From assembly GCA_037176905.1 (NCBI GenBank), contig JBBBWG010003170.1, positions 1 through 31,797 on the forward strand: a stretch of 31,797 nucleotides of DNA, written 5' to 3'. This DNA is from Azolla pinnata (lineage: Eukaryota > Streptophyta > Polypodiopsida > Salviniales > Salviniaceae). Within the stretch, counting starts at the first letter, position 1. Each line of letters begins with the position of its first letter. The notes beneath the pieces are model-generated. The model was not told the origin of the DNA. It was given only the letters and a program-made list of their open reading frames with translations, and made no database searches. The translations under genes were made by a program, and so were the position numbers. This document shows, in pieces, positions 10,501 to 19,572 of this stretch.

Positions 10501-13009
10501 GGGTTGCAAGTAGCAAAACTAATCAATGTCTTCTTCTGCAGACTTTAATGTGCAAGTTATTTGAGAAGAATATGGTGTCATGCCGTAGCTTTATACAAGC
10601 ACTTGTCGAGCAGCAGCATTGGATACAGGATTATCTGATTAGGTGTCCAGTTGAGGACATTCAGCAGGTAGAATTCTCCAGAAACTGTCCCTCCAGGTTG
10701 AGTAGAATGCAACACGGGATAACGTTAACAAGCTTTTTACCTCTTGCAGATATTTGCTTCACTACTGGTTCAAGTATTGCGTTGTGCAGTATGCTTCCTT
10801 AATGGGAGTTCTTTCTATATTGATTCCAATGGGAGGCCTCTGGATGCTTTTCGCATCGATGCTCTTATTGATGTACTATTATCTTTTCTTCAGGATCCAA
10901 CCTTACCAAAGTATGCATGCCTTCAGGTACTCATCTTCCAAAACGTGGCTATCCAAAATTGTGATCATCTTTGCTGGCATGGACTAATGTATTGCATGCG
11001 GTAAACAGTATTTTCAAGTACTTTTAGAGTATGCAAATCTTGGCACTCCACAGCGTTTCCATTTGCTTCAAAAGGCTGTGCTTGGCAACTTGGTAACAAC
11101 AACTGTAAGGCCAAGTGATTCTATAAGCTTTGGCAAAGTGATCAAATTGTCAACAAATATTTATTGTTGTCACAACTGTATTTACATTCCTTTAGGTGAA
11201 TTTTGCTACCAAGGTTAACTTTCAAATTGCAAAGCTTGACTTCGCTTGTCTACATTCGATAGTTTCCATCTTGCTACGCAGTTGTGATACGTCACAATTC
11301 CAGTGTATGTATTGTCTTTTTCTTCACTGTATGTAGTGTCTTGTTTTGCTTTTGAATGCATAAATGTTCATTCATTTGAGATTGTGCTGTAGCATCTGAC
11401 TTGGACAAAGCTAGAGTTACTTTGGACGGGGAAGAAGGGGAAGAGGGTGCAGATACCAGCTCTAAACCTCATCCACAAAATCCTCTTCAACTACCACCAC
11501 CACTGTTTCAATTACAAAAGGAAGCTGGTGATGCTGTTTTTAGGCAGCGTGTATATATTTCTGTGTTGGTATGACTAACCTAACTCCTGGGGGGAATCAA
11601 TACATATTTTGTTTCTGCTACTAAGTGGTCGTGAGGAAATACTGAGGTGGAATTCTGTTCATGCAGATAGAAACATGCCCCGAGCATGATGAATCTGTAA
11701 AGCTACTAGAATTTTGTTGCTGGAAAAATGAAACTTTTACACTGGTGAGGACGGACCTAAGACATTTTGTCAATGTAAGAGAGTTCTGGCTCGTCATTGA
11801 GGTTATATTTCTGGGTGTTTTGGAATGCAGTGGGTGCTCCAGGACCTTCTCGAGGCCATTCATAGAGCTGTAAATAATGAGGTGAAGCCATTGCTGGCAT
11901 TAATGCTGCGAATCCTTCTTCTAGAAGATACTCTACAAAAGGTTTGCTATAACAATCTCTATGTGGTTATTCTATGTGCGTTCACTCTCTCGCTCTCATA
12001 TATAAATAAACATATAATAAAAATACACATACGTATAATCTACAGTAGTTATAAATTCATCCCCCCCATTTCTACAACAGTTACTCTCTTAATCAAACTT
12101 CAATAGAAAAGATCAAATACTAATTATTTTGTGGACTTTCTTATTTAATGGGGACACTTTAACTATTTGTGAAAGAGGGGAGATGTTTGATATGTTAACA
12201 TTGGATTCGGTTGGGTATCTCGAAGCGACAATCCGTCGCAAAATGATGATGATTTGGCAAGGATGTTTGAGAGTAAAAGTTTTTTGAAGTTGATTTTATT
12301 ATCGAGATTGTATTTCACACGTTAGTGTGAAACGAAAAGGGAATGTATCATACCTATATAACTGGAACATGTATCAAAAAGCGTTTTTGAGATAGTATTT
12401 ATGTATTTGCGCTTTTCCCATCATATACAAAAAAGATGGAAGAAGGCAGACACTTTACTGCCCATAATGGTTCGTGTTCTTAAGAGAGGGAGCTAAGTGC
12501 ACATGCCATGGATTAACTACATACTGTTTATTATGATGATATCCATGTTCTTGTTTTGCATTTCAGATGAGGCAGAGGGTTTTGCTTCTTGGGCATGACA
12601 ATACTCGAGCAGGGGTCTTGAACCTAATCATGACAAGGGTCAGTATGCTTTCTTTCATCACGAAATACAGACCTCTTTCATGGTGTTTTCACATCCAGGG
12701 TGCGATAGAGTAATCTCGATTTCAATGTGCTTTTTGCAGGTTATGAACACTCAGAAACGCTATCTTTTGCTCAAGTTCCTGGTGAAACTAGTTAACGCGT
12801 GTCCAGGGACAAAGGTCCACTTTTTAGGGAGGAGAGGAGATTGGAAATGTGTGGTGGACTGGCTCCAAGACGAGATTCATTCCCATGGAGCCAGTTCCAT
12901 GAATGCTTCATCCTCGGTCTCAAACGAAGATTTATCTAGCGGGCAGCTTCAAAGATCGAATTCGGCTGAATGGACGCTCCTCAATGCCCAGAACCTTTTT
13001 GGGACCTGA
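1515..13009 (+). CDS. USP9X/FAF-like ubiquitin carboxyl-terminal hydrolase, 3' part of gene (5' end outside window)
   Basis: Cysteine protease of the USP family, expected to remove ubiquitin from protein substrates. Exons: 1515-1577, 1669-1821, 1916-2130, 2202-2706, 2784-2870, 2945-3025, 3134-3211, 3290-3496, 3637-3690, 3781-3840, 3972-4058, 4555-4646, 4721-4823, 5030-5094, 5188-5266, 5326-5409, 5479-5625, 5699-5779, 6759-6833, 6903-6970, 7072-7174, 7271-7402, 7489-7593, 7691-8368, 8522-9087, 9175-9298, 9415-9471, 9569-9617, 9696-9753, 9839-9895, 9972-10061, 10257-10458, 10542-10667, 10750-10926, 11009-11104, 11196-11304, 11393-11568, 11667-11744, 11831-11941, 12567-12638, 12740-13009. They join in one frame (about 1,939 codons). 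Least certain are the first exon, the 5266/5326 junction (a donor at 5245 also keeps frame; the intron is very short) and the 5409/5479 intron. The N-terminal part matches the USP9X helical-repeat region (VVSSLEKYMGKI; LVGLDYLWQIVF). The C-terminal part also tracks USP9X: YFQVLLEYANLG, VKLLEFCCWKNETF and a Ser-rich tail LQRSNSAEWTLLNAQNLF before TGA. Animal FAF proteins are near 2,550 residues, so roughly a quarter is missing upstream. Closest alternative: USP24 or USP34-type. Confidence 0.93.
2784..3346 (+). other. Ubiquitin-like segment of the deubiquitinase
   Basis: Four consecutive exons (2784-2870, 2945-3025, 3134-3211, start of 3290-3496) encode roughly visible residues 313-415. The pattern, TRFDVTVHTNEYLSTLRAKV then VSRVRLTYLNRELVQDSQ then LWQCGLIGGQTISASV, follows a ubiquitin fold: beta-hairpin, helix, then the LIFxGKxLxDxxTLxxxxI-like strand region. 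USP9X-type proteins have a ubiquitin-like module N-terminal to the protease, so position and order agree. It is preceded by an acidic/Ser-rich linker (about 2500-2690) likely to be disordered. Confidence 0.7.
3497..3636 (+). other. GC-AG intron in the deubiquitinase gene
   Basis: The upstream exon reads through ...HLPGILISNNIK and ends AAG|GCATGC. There is no GT that keeps the conserved-looking residues and the frame; the acceptor is TTTTTCAG at 3636 and the next exon begins FYDTLFKLANAT. A GT at 3419 would also keep frame but would drop 26 protein-like residues. Confidence 0.7.
5095..5187 (+). other. GC-AG intron, length multiple of three and stop-free
   Basis: The donor is AAAAG|GCATGC, the same hexamer as the intron at 3497, and the acceptor is TTGGATAG at 5187. 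The intron is 93 bases with no in-frame stop, so retention would insert 31 mostly hydrophobic residues without breaking the protein. Splicing restores DLK-S-STEVKV. Confidence 0.6.
5410..5478 (+). other. Candidate weak GC-AG intron or retained segment
   Basis: Between ...FDFLEIEIL and ADQNLIDMSLIVC lies a 69-base, T-rich, stop-free stretch ending TTATGCAG. No GT donor fits; CTT|GCATTT is the only frame-keeping boundary. If translated, the stretch adds 23 very hydrophobic residues resembling a membrane helix, which is unlikely in a cytosolic USP. Spliced intron is favoured, but the donor is poor. Confidence 0.45.
5626..5698 (+). other. GC-AG intron with consensus donor
   Basis: The donor AAG|GCAAGT is the textbook GC-type 5' site; the acceptor is TTGCTTTCAG at 5698. 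The joined reading ...NTGKSAK then KRSFPDDAESG stays in frame. The only nearby GT (5630) breaks the frame. Confidence 0.85.
5780..6758 (+). other. Large intron of the deubiquitinase gene
   Basis: 979 bases, AT-rich, between exons ending FEALDFL and starting MLCLTRHKYLW. I see no coding sequence, repeat or RNA gene in it. Confidence 0.7.
7952..9471 (+). other. USP catalytic domain (four exons)
   Basis: The Cys box reads YVGLKNAGATCYMNSVFQQL, with the nucleophile Cys codon at 8027-8029 (visible residue about 1021). A PINLREHQDAFEFFNRL segment follows, as in USP9X. The fingers zinc site is intact: CRGC at 8528-8539 and CDEC at 8669-8680. The His box is GTAFAGHYYSYIKQR, His codon 9017-9019, and the third catalytic residue lies in WIAFDDKNV (9176-9202). 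The domain ends with NSAYMLFYERSQ at 9471. An intron interrupts it between the His box and WIAFDD (9088-9174). All catalytic and metal-binding residues I can check are present, so an active enzyme is expected. Confidence 0.95.
11942..12566 (+). other. Large intron of the deubiquitinase gene
   Basis: 625 bases between LRILLLEDTLQK and MRQRVLLLGHDN. AT-rich, with no recognisable element. Confidence 0.75.
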
Positions 13010-13800
13010 AATGTGCGGGCGGCTTCTTCTTTCACATGCCGCGCCTTATACTGACGTGGAGTATCGGGGGGTTATCTGTTTGTTCTTTCGTTCCTCGACT
13101 GCCATGATCGCCGGTAGCTACGAAGTTAGGTACTTCTCTTTCCACTCGTGTCGCTTTTTTTGGAAATAGGGTGGTGGTTTGCATAAATATAGGTAATGGA
13201 TCACCAAAACTTGTAACATACACATTAGACATGAGTCTGTACAGAGGCAATGAATGCTCTTGTATATAAAGAGGTAAAGAGAGAGAGAGAGGGAGAGAGC
13301 CAAGAGAAGGTAAGAAAGAAAGAGGAGTACCATGTGGACTTTTGGAGCTTCCATTTGCCATGTGTTGTTGACAAAGCACCTTTTGGGGCTTTGGGGTGGC
13401 TTAAATCCAGCTGCCACCTTTACATCATCATAGAGGTAGGAAGAAATAAGGAGAAGTTAACAGGTAATTCATATGAATTCTTGTGTCATCACAGACACTG
13501 CAGGGAAAGCCTTTCGGGGCCCCGTTTTGTTCAAGCTATATCCGAGCTTTTCTGGTATATAATGCCGTTTGTCTTCTGAACCAATTTGTACCTTCGAATG
13601 TTAATAAGATGTAAAATTATGGACGGATAAGACACAACTTTCTCTCTTGGAATGCCTGAAATTAGGCCTTGTTGCATGAAGCAGCTTTCATCGATGCTGG
13701 AAAACAAGCTGTGGAACTCGTTTTCTCAGGAGATTGATACGTTTTGTTCGAATAAAAGAAAATAAATCCAAAAAGTTTTCTGTTTCGAATGATTACTTGG
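13010..13800 (+). promoter_or_regulatory. Probable 3' UTR and polyadenylation region of the deubiquitinase gene
   Basis: No coding sequence I can support follows the TGA at 13007-13009. A purine (GA)n run lies at 13278-13299. AATAAG at 13601 and AATAAA at 13751 and 13761 could serve as poly(A) signals. A TATATAAA at 13263 just before the GA run resembles a promoter motif, but no credible gene starts after it. The exact 3' end cannot be set from sequence. Confidence 0.45.
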
Positions 13801-14171
13801 TGGTTACTACTCCTCCAAAATCATGAAATTTAACAGCTCTTAAAATAACCATAGACACTATTTATTACTCTTCAATAAAAAATTAAAATTTAGAATAGAT
13901 TTAATCAAAATCTTCAAGCTTCATTAGAGAATGAAGTGGGTGGTGTGAAGAACTTGCCTGAGAGGTATACAAAATCTCCTCTGCCTGCCTGCTTATCCTT
14001 GTGAACCAAGAACGATCCGTGAGTTCTGATTTAATCACAAATGGCTGGGTCCTACACGGGCAGTGCCGTATTTTTGTCCAATGTCTGCAAATGCCACATA
14101 TGGACGTTTGTAGGGAGCTGTATGATTGCGAAGAAGATTTTGTGATTAGGGTAAAAGAATGTGGCTATGAT

Positions 14172-14197
14172 GATTAGATTAGATTAGATTAGATTAG
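14172..14197. repeat. GATTA pentanucleotide microsatellite
   Basis: Five head-to-tail GATTA units plus a final G in AT-rich spacer between the deubiquitinase and PPR genes. Confidence 0.95.
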
Positions 14198-14402
14198 CCT
14201 TTTTCGTTAACATGATTTGAGACAGCTCCATCATTCCGTTTCCTAATCCTGTCATAATATATTTGCTGACAGTCTCATCGCCTTAACCCTTGGATCGAGC
14301 CATTGCAGAACCGGTAGTTGTTCAGTGTCAAGATTGTATGGAGCCCAACAGTAGAATCCAGCAGCAAGAGGGCAGAATGGAACCCTTAGCCGTCAAACAA
14401 TT

Positions 14403-14736
14403 AGGGCAGTAACCAATCATGTGATTAGTTAGCACTAATTCAGGTTAAGTGGCCCGTATTTAGGGGTAGCTCACAGTCTTGTCAATAATTAGGGGCAGCA
14501 ACCAACCGTGTGATTAGCACTAATTCAGGTTAAGTGAGTATCACTTTGTGATAGCTGGTTGCCAACAAAGGGATGCAAGTTTTATACACTTATCCTCTCG
14601 GGCATACGCTGACAATATGCAGCAAGCAAGCAACCGTGTGATTAGCACTAATTCAGGTTAAGTGAGTATCACTTTGTGATAGCTGGTTGCCAACAAAGGG
14701 TACACTCATCCTCTCGGGCATATGCTGACAATATGC
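14403..14736. repeat. Three-copy repeat in the 3' flank of the PPR gene
   Basis: Two long near-identical copies, 14503-14620 and 14631-14736, share the CAACCGTGTGATTAGCACTA start and GACAATATGC end. The second lacks about 12 bases present in the first (after ...AACAAAGGG). A shorter diverged copy, 14410-14452, covers only the first third (ACCAATCATGTGATTAG... to GGTTAAGTG). Copies are direct, separated by 10 and about 50 bases. The last ends 60 bases beyond the PPR stop codon, so it may lie in that gene's 3' UTR. Confidence 0.9.
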
Positions 14737-14796
14737 TCCTTGCAGACGATCCATGCAAAACTCTAATCGGGAATGAAGCCCATATCGATCGATCGA

Positions 14797-17700
14797 TCAG
14801 GACTCTTCTCCACGCATCGCAATCGGGTGGTTCCCATTCTGCTGCGCGTAGATGTTGGACAGGAGCACATAGGAAGCGCCGCCGAGCTTGGGCTCCGAGG
14901 GCGCGGCACGGTGGAAGAACACGCGTGCGGCGAGCTCCGCATTGCCATGGGCGCAGCACGCGCCCAGAACAGACAGCCAGAAGGCCTCGTCGCCTTCGAG
15001 AGGCATCATAGCCTGCATCATGTTGCAGATGCTCCGGAAGTCTCCCGAGCGCCCGAGAAGGTCGACGAGAGCGCCGTAGTGCTTGAGGTCGGGAGTGAGC
15101 CCGTGGCAGCTTCGCATGGCGACGAAGCACTCGAGGCCCGCCTTGTTTAGCCCGCCATGGCTGCAAGCAGAGATCATGGCCACGAACGTGACCTCGTCGG
15201 GCTCGTTGCCCGCATGCTTCAGCTGCTCAAACATGTGCAAGCTGCTGTCTCCTCCTCCTCCTCCTCCTGCTCCGCAGCAGCAGATGCATGCATTCCACGC
15301 CATCGCGTCAGGCGCGCAAACGCTCCCGAAGAAAGCAACGCCGTCTGCCATAGCTGCGCAGCTCCCGTAGGCATGGATCAACGTCGCCACCAACGCGGAG
15401 CTGAAATCGTACCCGGCCGCGGCGATCGCAAAGTGGACCTGCTCGCACGCCTCCAAGCTCCCGGCCTTGCTGCATGCTTGCAGCACGCAGAGGGGCGTGA
15501 TGTGATCGAGCGCCACTCGCCGCTCCCGCATGTCGTCGTACAAGCCCAGCGCTGCGGCTGCGGCTGCGGCTGCGGCTTCTCCCCCGCCGCGCTGCTCCGC
15601 GTACGCCGCCAGCATCGCGTTCCACGAGACCACGGTGCATCGGCCAGCGAGAGCATCGAACACCTCCTTCGCTCGGCGAACCTCGCCGCATTTCCCCAGC
15701 ATGCTTATGAGCGCGTTGCTCACCGCCACGTCGCTCGCCAAACCTTCCCGCAGCGCATCGTCGCACAACGCCTGCCCGATAGCCAGCGCAGCCGCGGCGT
15801 TGCCTGCTGCGATGCACGAGCACGCCTGCAGCGCGGTCAAGCACGTCACGTGGTCTCCCGCGATGCCCCCGCTCCGCATATCTCTGTACAGCTTCAACGC
15901 TTTGGCTCCCTCGCCCTGATCCACGTACGCGGCGAGAAGCGCGTTCCACGCGACCGTGGAACCCCGATCCAGCTCCGCGAACACGCTCTCGGCCTCGCGG
16001 AGAGCCCCGCACTTCCCGTACATGCTGACGAGCGTGCTCGCGACGAACGCATGGGCCGCGAAGCCTTTCTTCCACGCGTCGCCGTGCAGCGCCTTCCCGA
16101 CGTCGAGAGCAATCCGTTCCGGCCGCGGCTTGCTCGCGCCGAGGAGCTCCGCCTCGGCGAGGACGGCGCATGCCTGGAGCGCGCTCACGAGCGTCACTGG
16201 GTCTGGGCTCGCGCCCTCGCCCTGCATGCAGCGATACAAGCGCAAGCCCGATCGGGCCTCGCCTTGCTCGACGTAGCAAGCCAGCATGGCATTCCACGAC
16301 GCCGCATCGCGGGCGCCGCGCATCGCTGCGAACGCATGCTCGGCCTCGCTGCGGGCCCCGCATTTGCCGTACATCGTCACCAGCGCGCTGGCCAGGAACT
16401 CGCTCGCCAACAGCCCTCTCCTTCTCGCCTCCGCGTGCAGCGCGCGCCCCGTCGCCAGCGACGCAACCTTCACGGATCGCCCTTCCTCTAGAAGCGCTTC
16501 TTCGGCCTCTGCCAGCACGGAACATGCTCGGGCTGCGGCCACGAGCGTGACCTCGTCCGGTTCCACGCCGCCTTCCTCCCTCGACATCTGCAAGTACAAG
16601 CCCAACGCCTTCTCCGCTTGCCCTTGCTCCACGAGCGCCGAGAGCATCGCGTTCCAAGGCACGGCGTCGCCGCGGTACGACAACCGGCAGAAGACGTGCT
16701 CCGCCTCGGCGATGGCTCCGCACCTGCCATACATGCTCAGCAGAGTGTTCCCCACGAAGGCTTCGGATGCAGATCCGAAGGCTTCCGCGTCGGCGTGCAG
16801 CGCCAATCCAAGCTCCAATGCCACGCCCGCTCCTCCTCCTCCTCCTCCTCCTCCTCCTCCGAGGAACGATTTCTCGTCCTTCTTCTCGGCTAGCGCTCCA
16901 CACGCCTGAAGGGCAACGGTGAAGGACAGCGCATCGGGCGATATCCCGCGCCTTTGCATCTCCGCATACAGCTGCAGGGTTTGCTGCTGCTGCTGCTTCT
17001 TCCCATGCCCGAGGCACGCGGAGAGCATGACGTTCCACGAGACCGCATCGTGCTGCTGCGAGAGCGCCGCGAACGCGTGCCGAGCTTCGGATGCGGCTCC
17101 GCACTTCGCATACATGCTCGCGACGGTGCTCGCGACGAAGCCGTGCGATTGCAGGCCGCGACCGCGGATGCGGGAGTGCAAGGCCTGCCCTATTTCCAAC
17201 GCCACCGCGGCAGGGACGCCATTCTCCGCGAGCATCGCACAAGCTTGGAGAGAAAGCACAGATGTGGCGTGGTCAGGGGCGATGATGCCCTCTCCTCCTC
17301 CCTCTTCTTCTTCTTGAAGCATCTTCCTGTACAGCTGCAGCGCTCTCTCGCCATGCCTGCGATCGACGAGCGCCGAGAGCATGGCGTTCCATGAGACGGC
17401 CGATCTGCGGGGCATCGCCGAGAACACGCGCTCCGCTTCGACCACGTCGCCACATTTGCCATACATGCTGACGAGCGTGTTGGCGACGAAGAGGTCCGAG
17501 GCCATGCCCCTGCGGCGAGCGCATCCGTGCAGATCCCTGCCCGCCTCCACGTCGGCGACCAGGCCGCAGGCCTTGAAGAGGCTCACGAAGGTGTAGCGGT
17601 CGGGCTCCACCCCGTGCTCCCGCATCGATCCGTACAGCGCCAGGGCTTGCTCGGGCCGACCATGGCGGACATGGGCCGAGATGAGCGAGGTCCAGGAGAA

Positions 17701-17946
17701 GACGCTCCTGTGCGGGAACGCGCGGGCGGCGTCCACGGCTTCTGCGAGGGCTCCGCACGATGCCAGCGCCATGACCAGCGACTCCGCCACGGCGCCTGCG
17801 AGCGGAGCGCGGCGCTGACGGCGGCGGAGGTGAGCGTAGATCCGGAGGGCGCGCGGAAGGAGGAGGGCCTTGTCGTGCTTGCTCCGCCGGAGCAGCGCGA
17901 GGCAGAGGTGGGGGGGGAGAGGGTCCTCCGAGCCGCAGCTCGCCAT
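14797..17946 (-). CDS. PLS-class pentatricopeptide repeat protein, intronless, truncated E-like C-terminus
   Basis: 1,049 residues in one open frame, starting MASCGSEDPLPP. PPR proteins bind single-stranded organelle RNA and act in editing, splicing or stability. Eight P-L-S triplets are visible, marked by SWNAML-type motifs with Trp at residues 85, 196, 304, 431, 551, 667, 775 and 884, and by MYGKCG at 161, 523 and 642 with variants between. Four L motifs carry long insertions between LQAC..LAE and G.ALH (near 240, 355-375, 480-500, 598-612). The last triplet leads to a HYGALVDLLGRSG and FWLSVLGACCAHG region and SYVLLSNIYAQQN, after which the protein stops within 12 residues. The rest of the E, E+ and DYW domains is absent, so any editing role would need a partner deaminase. 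Low-complexity runs: Gln (318-322), Gly (363-372), Ala (791-799). Base composition is far more GC-rich than both neighbours. Organelle targeting is expected; the start is Arg/Leu/Ala-rich (to about 55), but I cannot tell plastid from mitochondrion. Confidence 0.92.
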   Translation of the reverse strand: MASCGSEDPLPPHLCLALLRRSKHDKALLLPRALRIYAHLRRRQRRAPLAGAVAESLVMALASCGALAEAVDAARAFPHRSVFSWTSLISAHVRHGRPEQALALYGSMREHGVEPDRYTFVSLFKACGLVADVEAGRDLHGCARRRGMASDLFVANTLVSMYGKCGDVVEAERVFSAMPRRSAVSWNAMLSALVDRRHGERALQLYRKMLQEEEEGGGEGIIAPDHATSVLSLQACAMLAENGVPAAVALEIGQALHSRIRGRGLQSHGFVASTVASMYAKCGAASEARHAFAALSQQHDAVSWNVMLSACLGHGKKQQQQQTLQLYAEMQRRGISPDALSFTVALQACGALAEKKDEKSFLGGGGGGGGGGAGVALELGLALHADAEAFGSASEAFVGNTLLSMYGRCGAIAEAEHVFCRLSYRGDAVPWNAMLSALVEQGQAEKALGLYLQMSREEGGVEPDEVTLVAAARACSVLAEAEEALLEEGRSVKVASLATGRALHAEARRRGLLASEFLASALVTMYGKCGARSEAEHAFAAMRGARDAASWNAMLACYVEQGEARSGLRLYRCMQGEGASPDPVTLVSALQACAVLAEAELLGASKPRPERIALDVGKALHGDAWKKGFAAHAFVASTLVSMYGKCGALREAESVFAELDRGSTVAWNALLAAYVDQGEGAKALKLYRDMRSGGIAGDHVTCLTALQACSCIAAGNAAAALAIGQALCDDALREGLASDVAVSNALISMLGKCGEVRRAKEVFDALAGRCTVVSWNAMLAAYAEQRGGGEAAAAAAAAALGLYDDMRERRVALDHITPLCVLQACSKAGSLEACEQVHFAIAAAGYDFSSALVATLIHAYGSCAAMADGVAFFGSVCAPDAMAWNACICCCGAGGGGGGDSSLHMFEQLKHAGNEPDEVTFVAMISACSHGGLNKAGLECFVAMRSCHGLTPDLKHYGALVDLLGRSGDFRSICNMMQAMMPLEGDEAFWLSVLGACCAHGNAELAARVFFHRAAPSEPKLGGASYVLLSNIYAQQNGNHPIAMRGEES

Positions 17947-18042
17947 GATCCTCCTGCAGCAGGCGTCATGAGGCTCCGGGTTCTGTCTGTCTGTCTGTCA
18001 GACGCGAGGTTCTTCTTCTCTGCACAGAGAAGAGACGAAGAA
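17947..18042 (-). promoter_or_regulatory. PPR 5' leader with upstream out-of-frame ATG and CTGT repeat
   Basis: An ATG at 17969-17967 lies 23 bases upstream of the PPR start, in a different frame, and opens a 128-codon frame that overlaps the PPR start and ends at 17583. If included in the mRNA, ribosomes would reach it first. A (CTGT)4 run (plus-strand sense) sits at 17983-17998. The PPR start has G at +4; the upstream ATG has A at +4. Confidence 0.5.
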
Positions 18043-18461
18043 GACGACGACGACGACGAAGAAGAAGAAGAAGAAGAAGAAGAAAGAAGAAGAAGAAGAA
18101 GAAAGAAGGAAAAGAAGAAGGAAAAGAAAGAAGAAGAAGAAAGAAGAAGAAGAAGAAGAAGAAAGAAGAAGAAGAAGAAGAAGAAAGAAGAAGAAGAAGA
18201 AGAAGGAAAAGAAGAAGGAAAAGAAAGAAGAAGAAGAAGAAGAAGGAAAAGAACGAAGGAAAAGAAAGAAGAAGAAGAAGGAAAAGAAAGAAGAAGAAGA
18301 AGGAAAAGAAAGAAGAAGAAGAAGAAAGAAGAAGAAGAAGAAGAAAGAAGAAGAAGAAATAGAAGGAAAAGAAGAAGAAGACGGAAACGAAGAAGAAGGA
18401 AAGAAGAAGAAGAAGAAATAGAAGGAAAAGAACGAAGGAAAAGAAAGAAGAAGAAGACGCT
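18043..18461. repeat. Long GAA/AAG purine tract next to the PPR start
   Basis: About 420 bases of imperfect GAA/GAAA/GGAAAA units on the plus strand, broken only by a few C and T bases (near 18045, 18254, 18380, 18432). On the PPR sense strand it is a TTC/CTT pyrimidine tract starting roughly 100 bases upstream of the ATG. Apparent Lys/Glu/Arg-rich or Phe/Ser/Leu-rich reading frames through it are by-products of the repeat. Confidence 0.95.
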
Positions 18462-19187
18462 GATAGAGTTTTACCAGCCCCGAGATATAAGGTTGTGTTT
18501 GATTACTTGCGGTACTTGGGTCTGTGGTATAGCTAGAGGTCGAGGAATGGTTTCTTATTTGATGGGCTTTCTGGAGTATCGCAACATATGTGCAGGACAA
18601 AGGGACGGTTGTTTTGGAAGTTTTCACAATTATGTTGTATGGGAACTTTGTCCCCAGATAAGTTAGATTTATGTCATCTTGTAATACAGCACCTTAGACG
18701 GTTAACCTTGCCTCCTATGTTCTACCAAATCTAAGCAAATCATCGCGTCACAAACAGATGGAACAGAGATAGAGAGAGACAGAGACTTTCTGTTTCTAAG
18801 ATATTGAGGATTATTTTAAAGTTGGGATATGCGAAATTCTTTGGTGTTTGATGGTAGACATGGAGTTATAACATATATTCGAAAACCGAAATGCGTATTG
18901 ATGTGACAATTTAATTTAGTAAAGCAAGTTAATATTATTTCTTTAAAACGATTTTAAACTTTCATGTTAACAATTCAAAATGTTCCATTACCATATACTT
19001 CTTAGTTTGTAAACTTGCAACAGTGTTTTTTTTACATATCTTTATTAATATGCTTGTGTGTTTTCACCAAAAAGAAAAGGGAAAGCTACCAAGAAATGCA
19101 TAACGTAATTGTTAATTACATTTGAACACCTACTAAAACTAGAAATTATAAATTAATGCATACTTTTTAAAATGAATGTGGAATTGA
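18462..19187. other. AT-rich divergent spacer
   Basis: No coding sequence or RNA gene recognised. The minus strand reads CCTTATATCTC around 18492-18482, a weak TATA-like site for a transcript running through the purine tract into the PPR gene, but the distance to its ATG (over 500 bases) makes this uncertain. Confidence 0.5.
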
Positions 19188-19427
19188 TTGATTAACACCA
19201 GATCCATTAATTGTGAGTTCAATTATAATCAAATGAACAGATCGATTAACGCTCGATCACTTGATTAACACCGGATTCATTAATTGCGAGCTCAATTAGT
19301 ATCAAATGAACCGATCGATTAACGCTCAACCACTTGATTAACACCAAATCCATTAGTTGCGAGTTCGATTAACATCAAACGAACCGATCGATTAACGCTC
19401 AATCACTTGACTAACACCAAATTAACG
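19188..19427. repeat. 73-bp tandem array (3.3 copies)
   Basis: Three full units of exactly 73 bases (19188-19260, 19261-19333, 19334-19406) and a 21-base partial (19407-19427). Each opens TTGATTAACACC, contains ATCGATTAACGCTC near its end and finishes CAC. The copies differ at scattered positions but have no indels. The array lies 415-650 bases upstream of the FIP37 start codon. Confidence 0.97.
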
Positions 19428-19572
19428 TGTCAATGACCGGCTTTTGCAAATCGAACATTGTTTAGGGAATCGATTAGGATCGATCAGGAAACAAAACCAT
19501 ACGTATCAGCGGAATTAATTGGGTGATAATTCTCCCCAAAACACAGAAAAGAGACACAACAACTGAGTGTGG

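Noticed and set aside
13250..13579. Possible small gene after TATATAAA at 13263
   Set aside because: The 109-codon frame has no recognisable features and lies in the likely 3' UTR; the TATA-like match in AT-rich DNA is expected by chance.
14797..14946. Frameshift near the PPR end that might restore a full E/E+/DYW tail
   Set aside because: I read both other frames past SNIYAQQN down to about 14670 and saw no E+, PGCSWIE-like or DYW motifs.
15157..16491. 444-codon open frame on the plus strand
   Set aside because: It lies antisense to the PPR gene; GC-rich codons there deplete stops in all frames, and the translation matches nothing.
15308..17242. 644-codon open frame on the minus strand
   Set aside because: It is a shifted frame of the PPR coding sequence, rich in Arg and Gly; the other frame has the clear PPR repeats.
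17527..18666. Lys/Glu/Arg-rich plus-strand open frame and its Phe/Ser-rich partner (17998-18627, minus)
   Set aside because: Both are produced by the GAA microsatellite, which has no stops in these frames.
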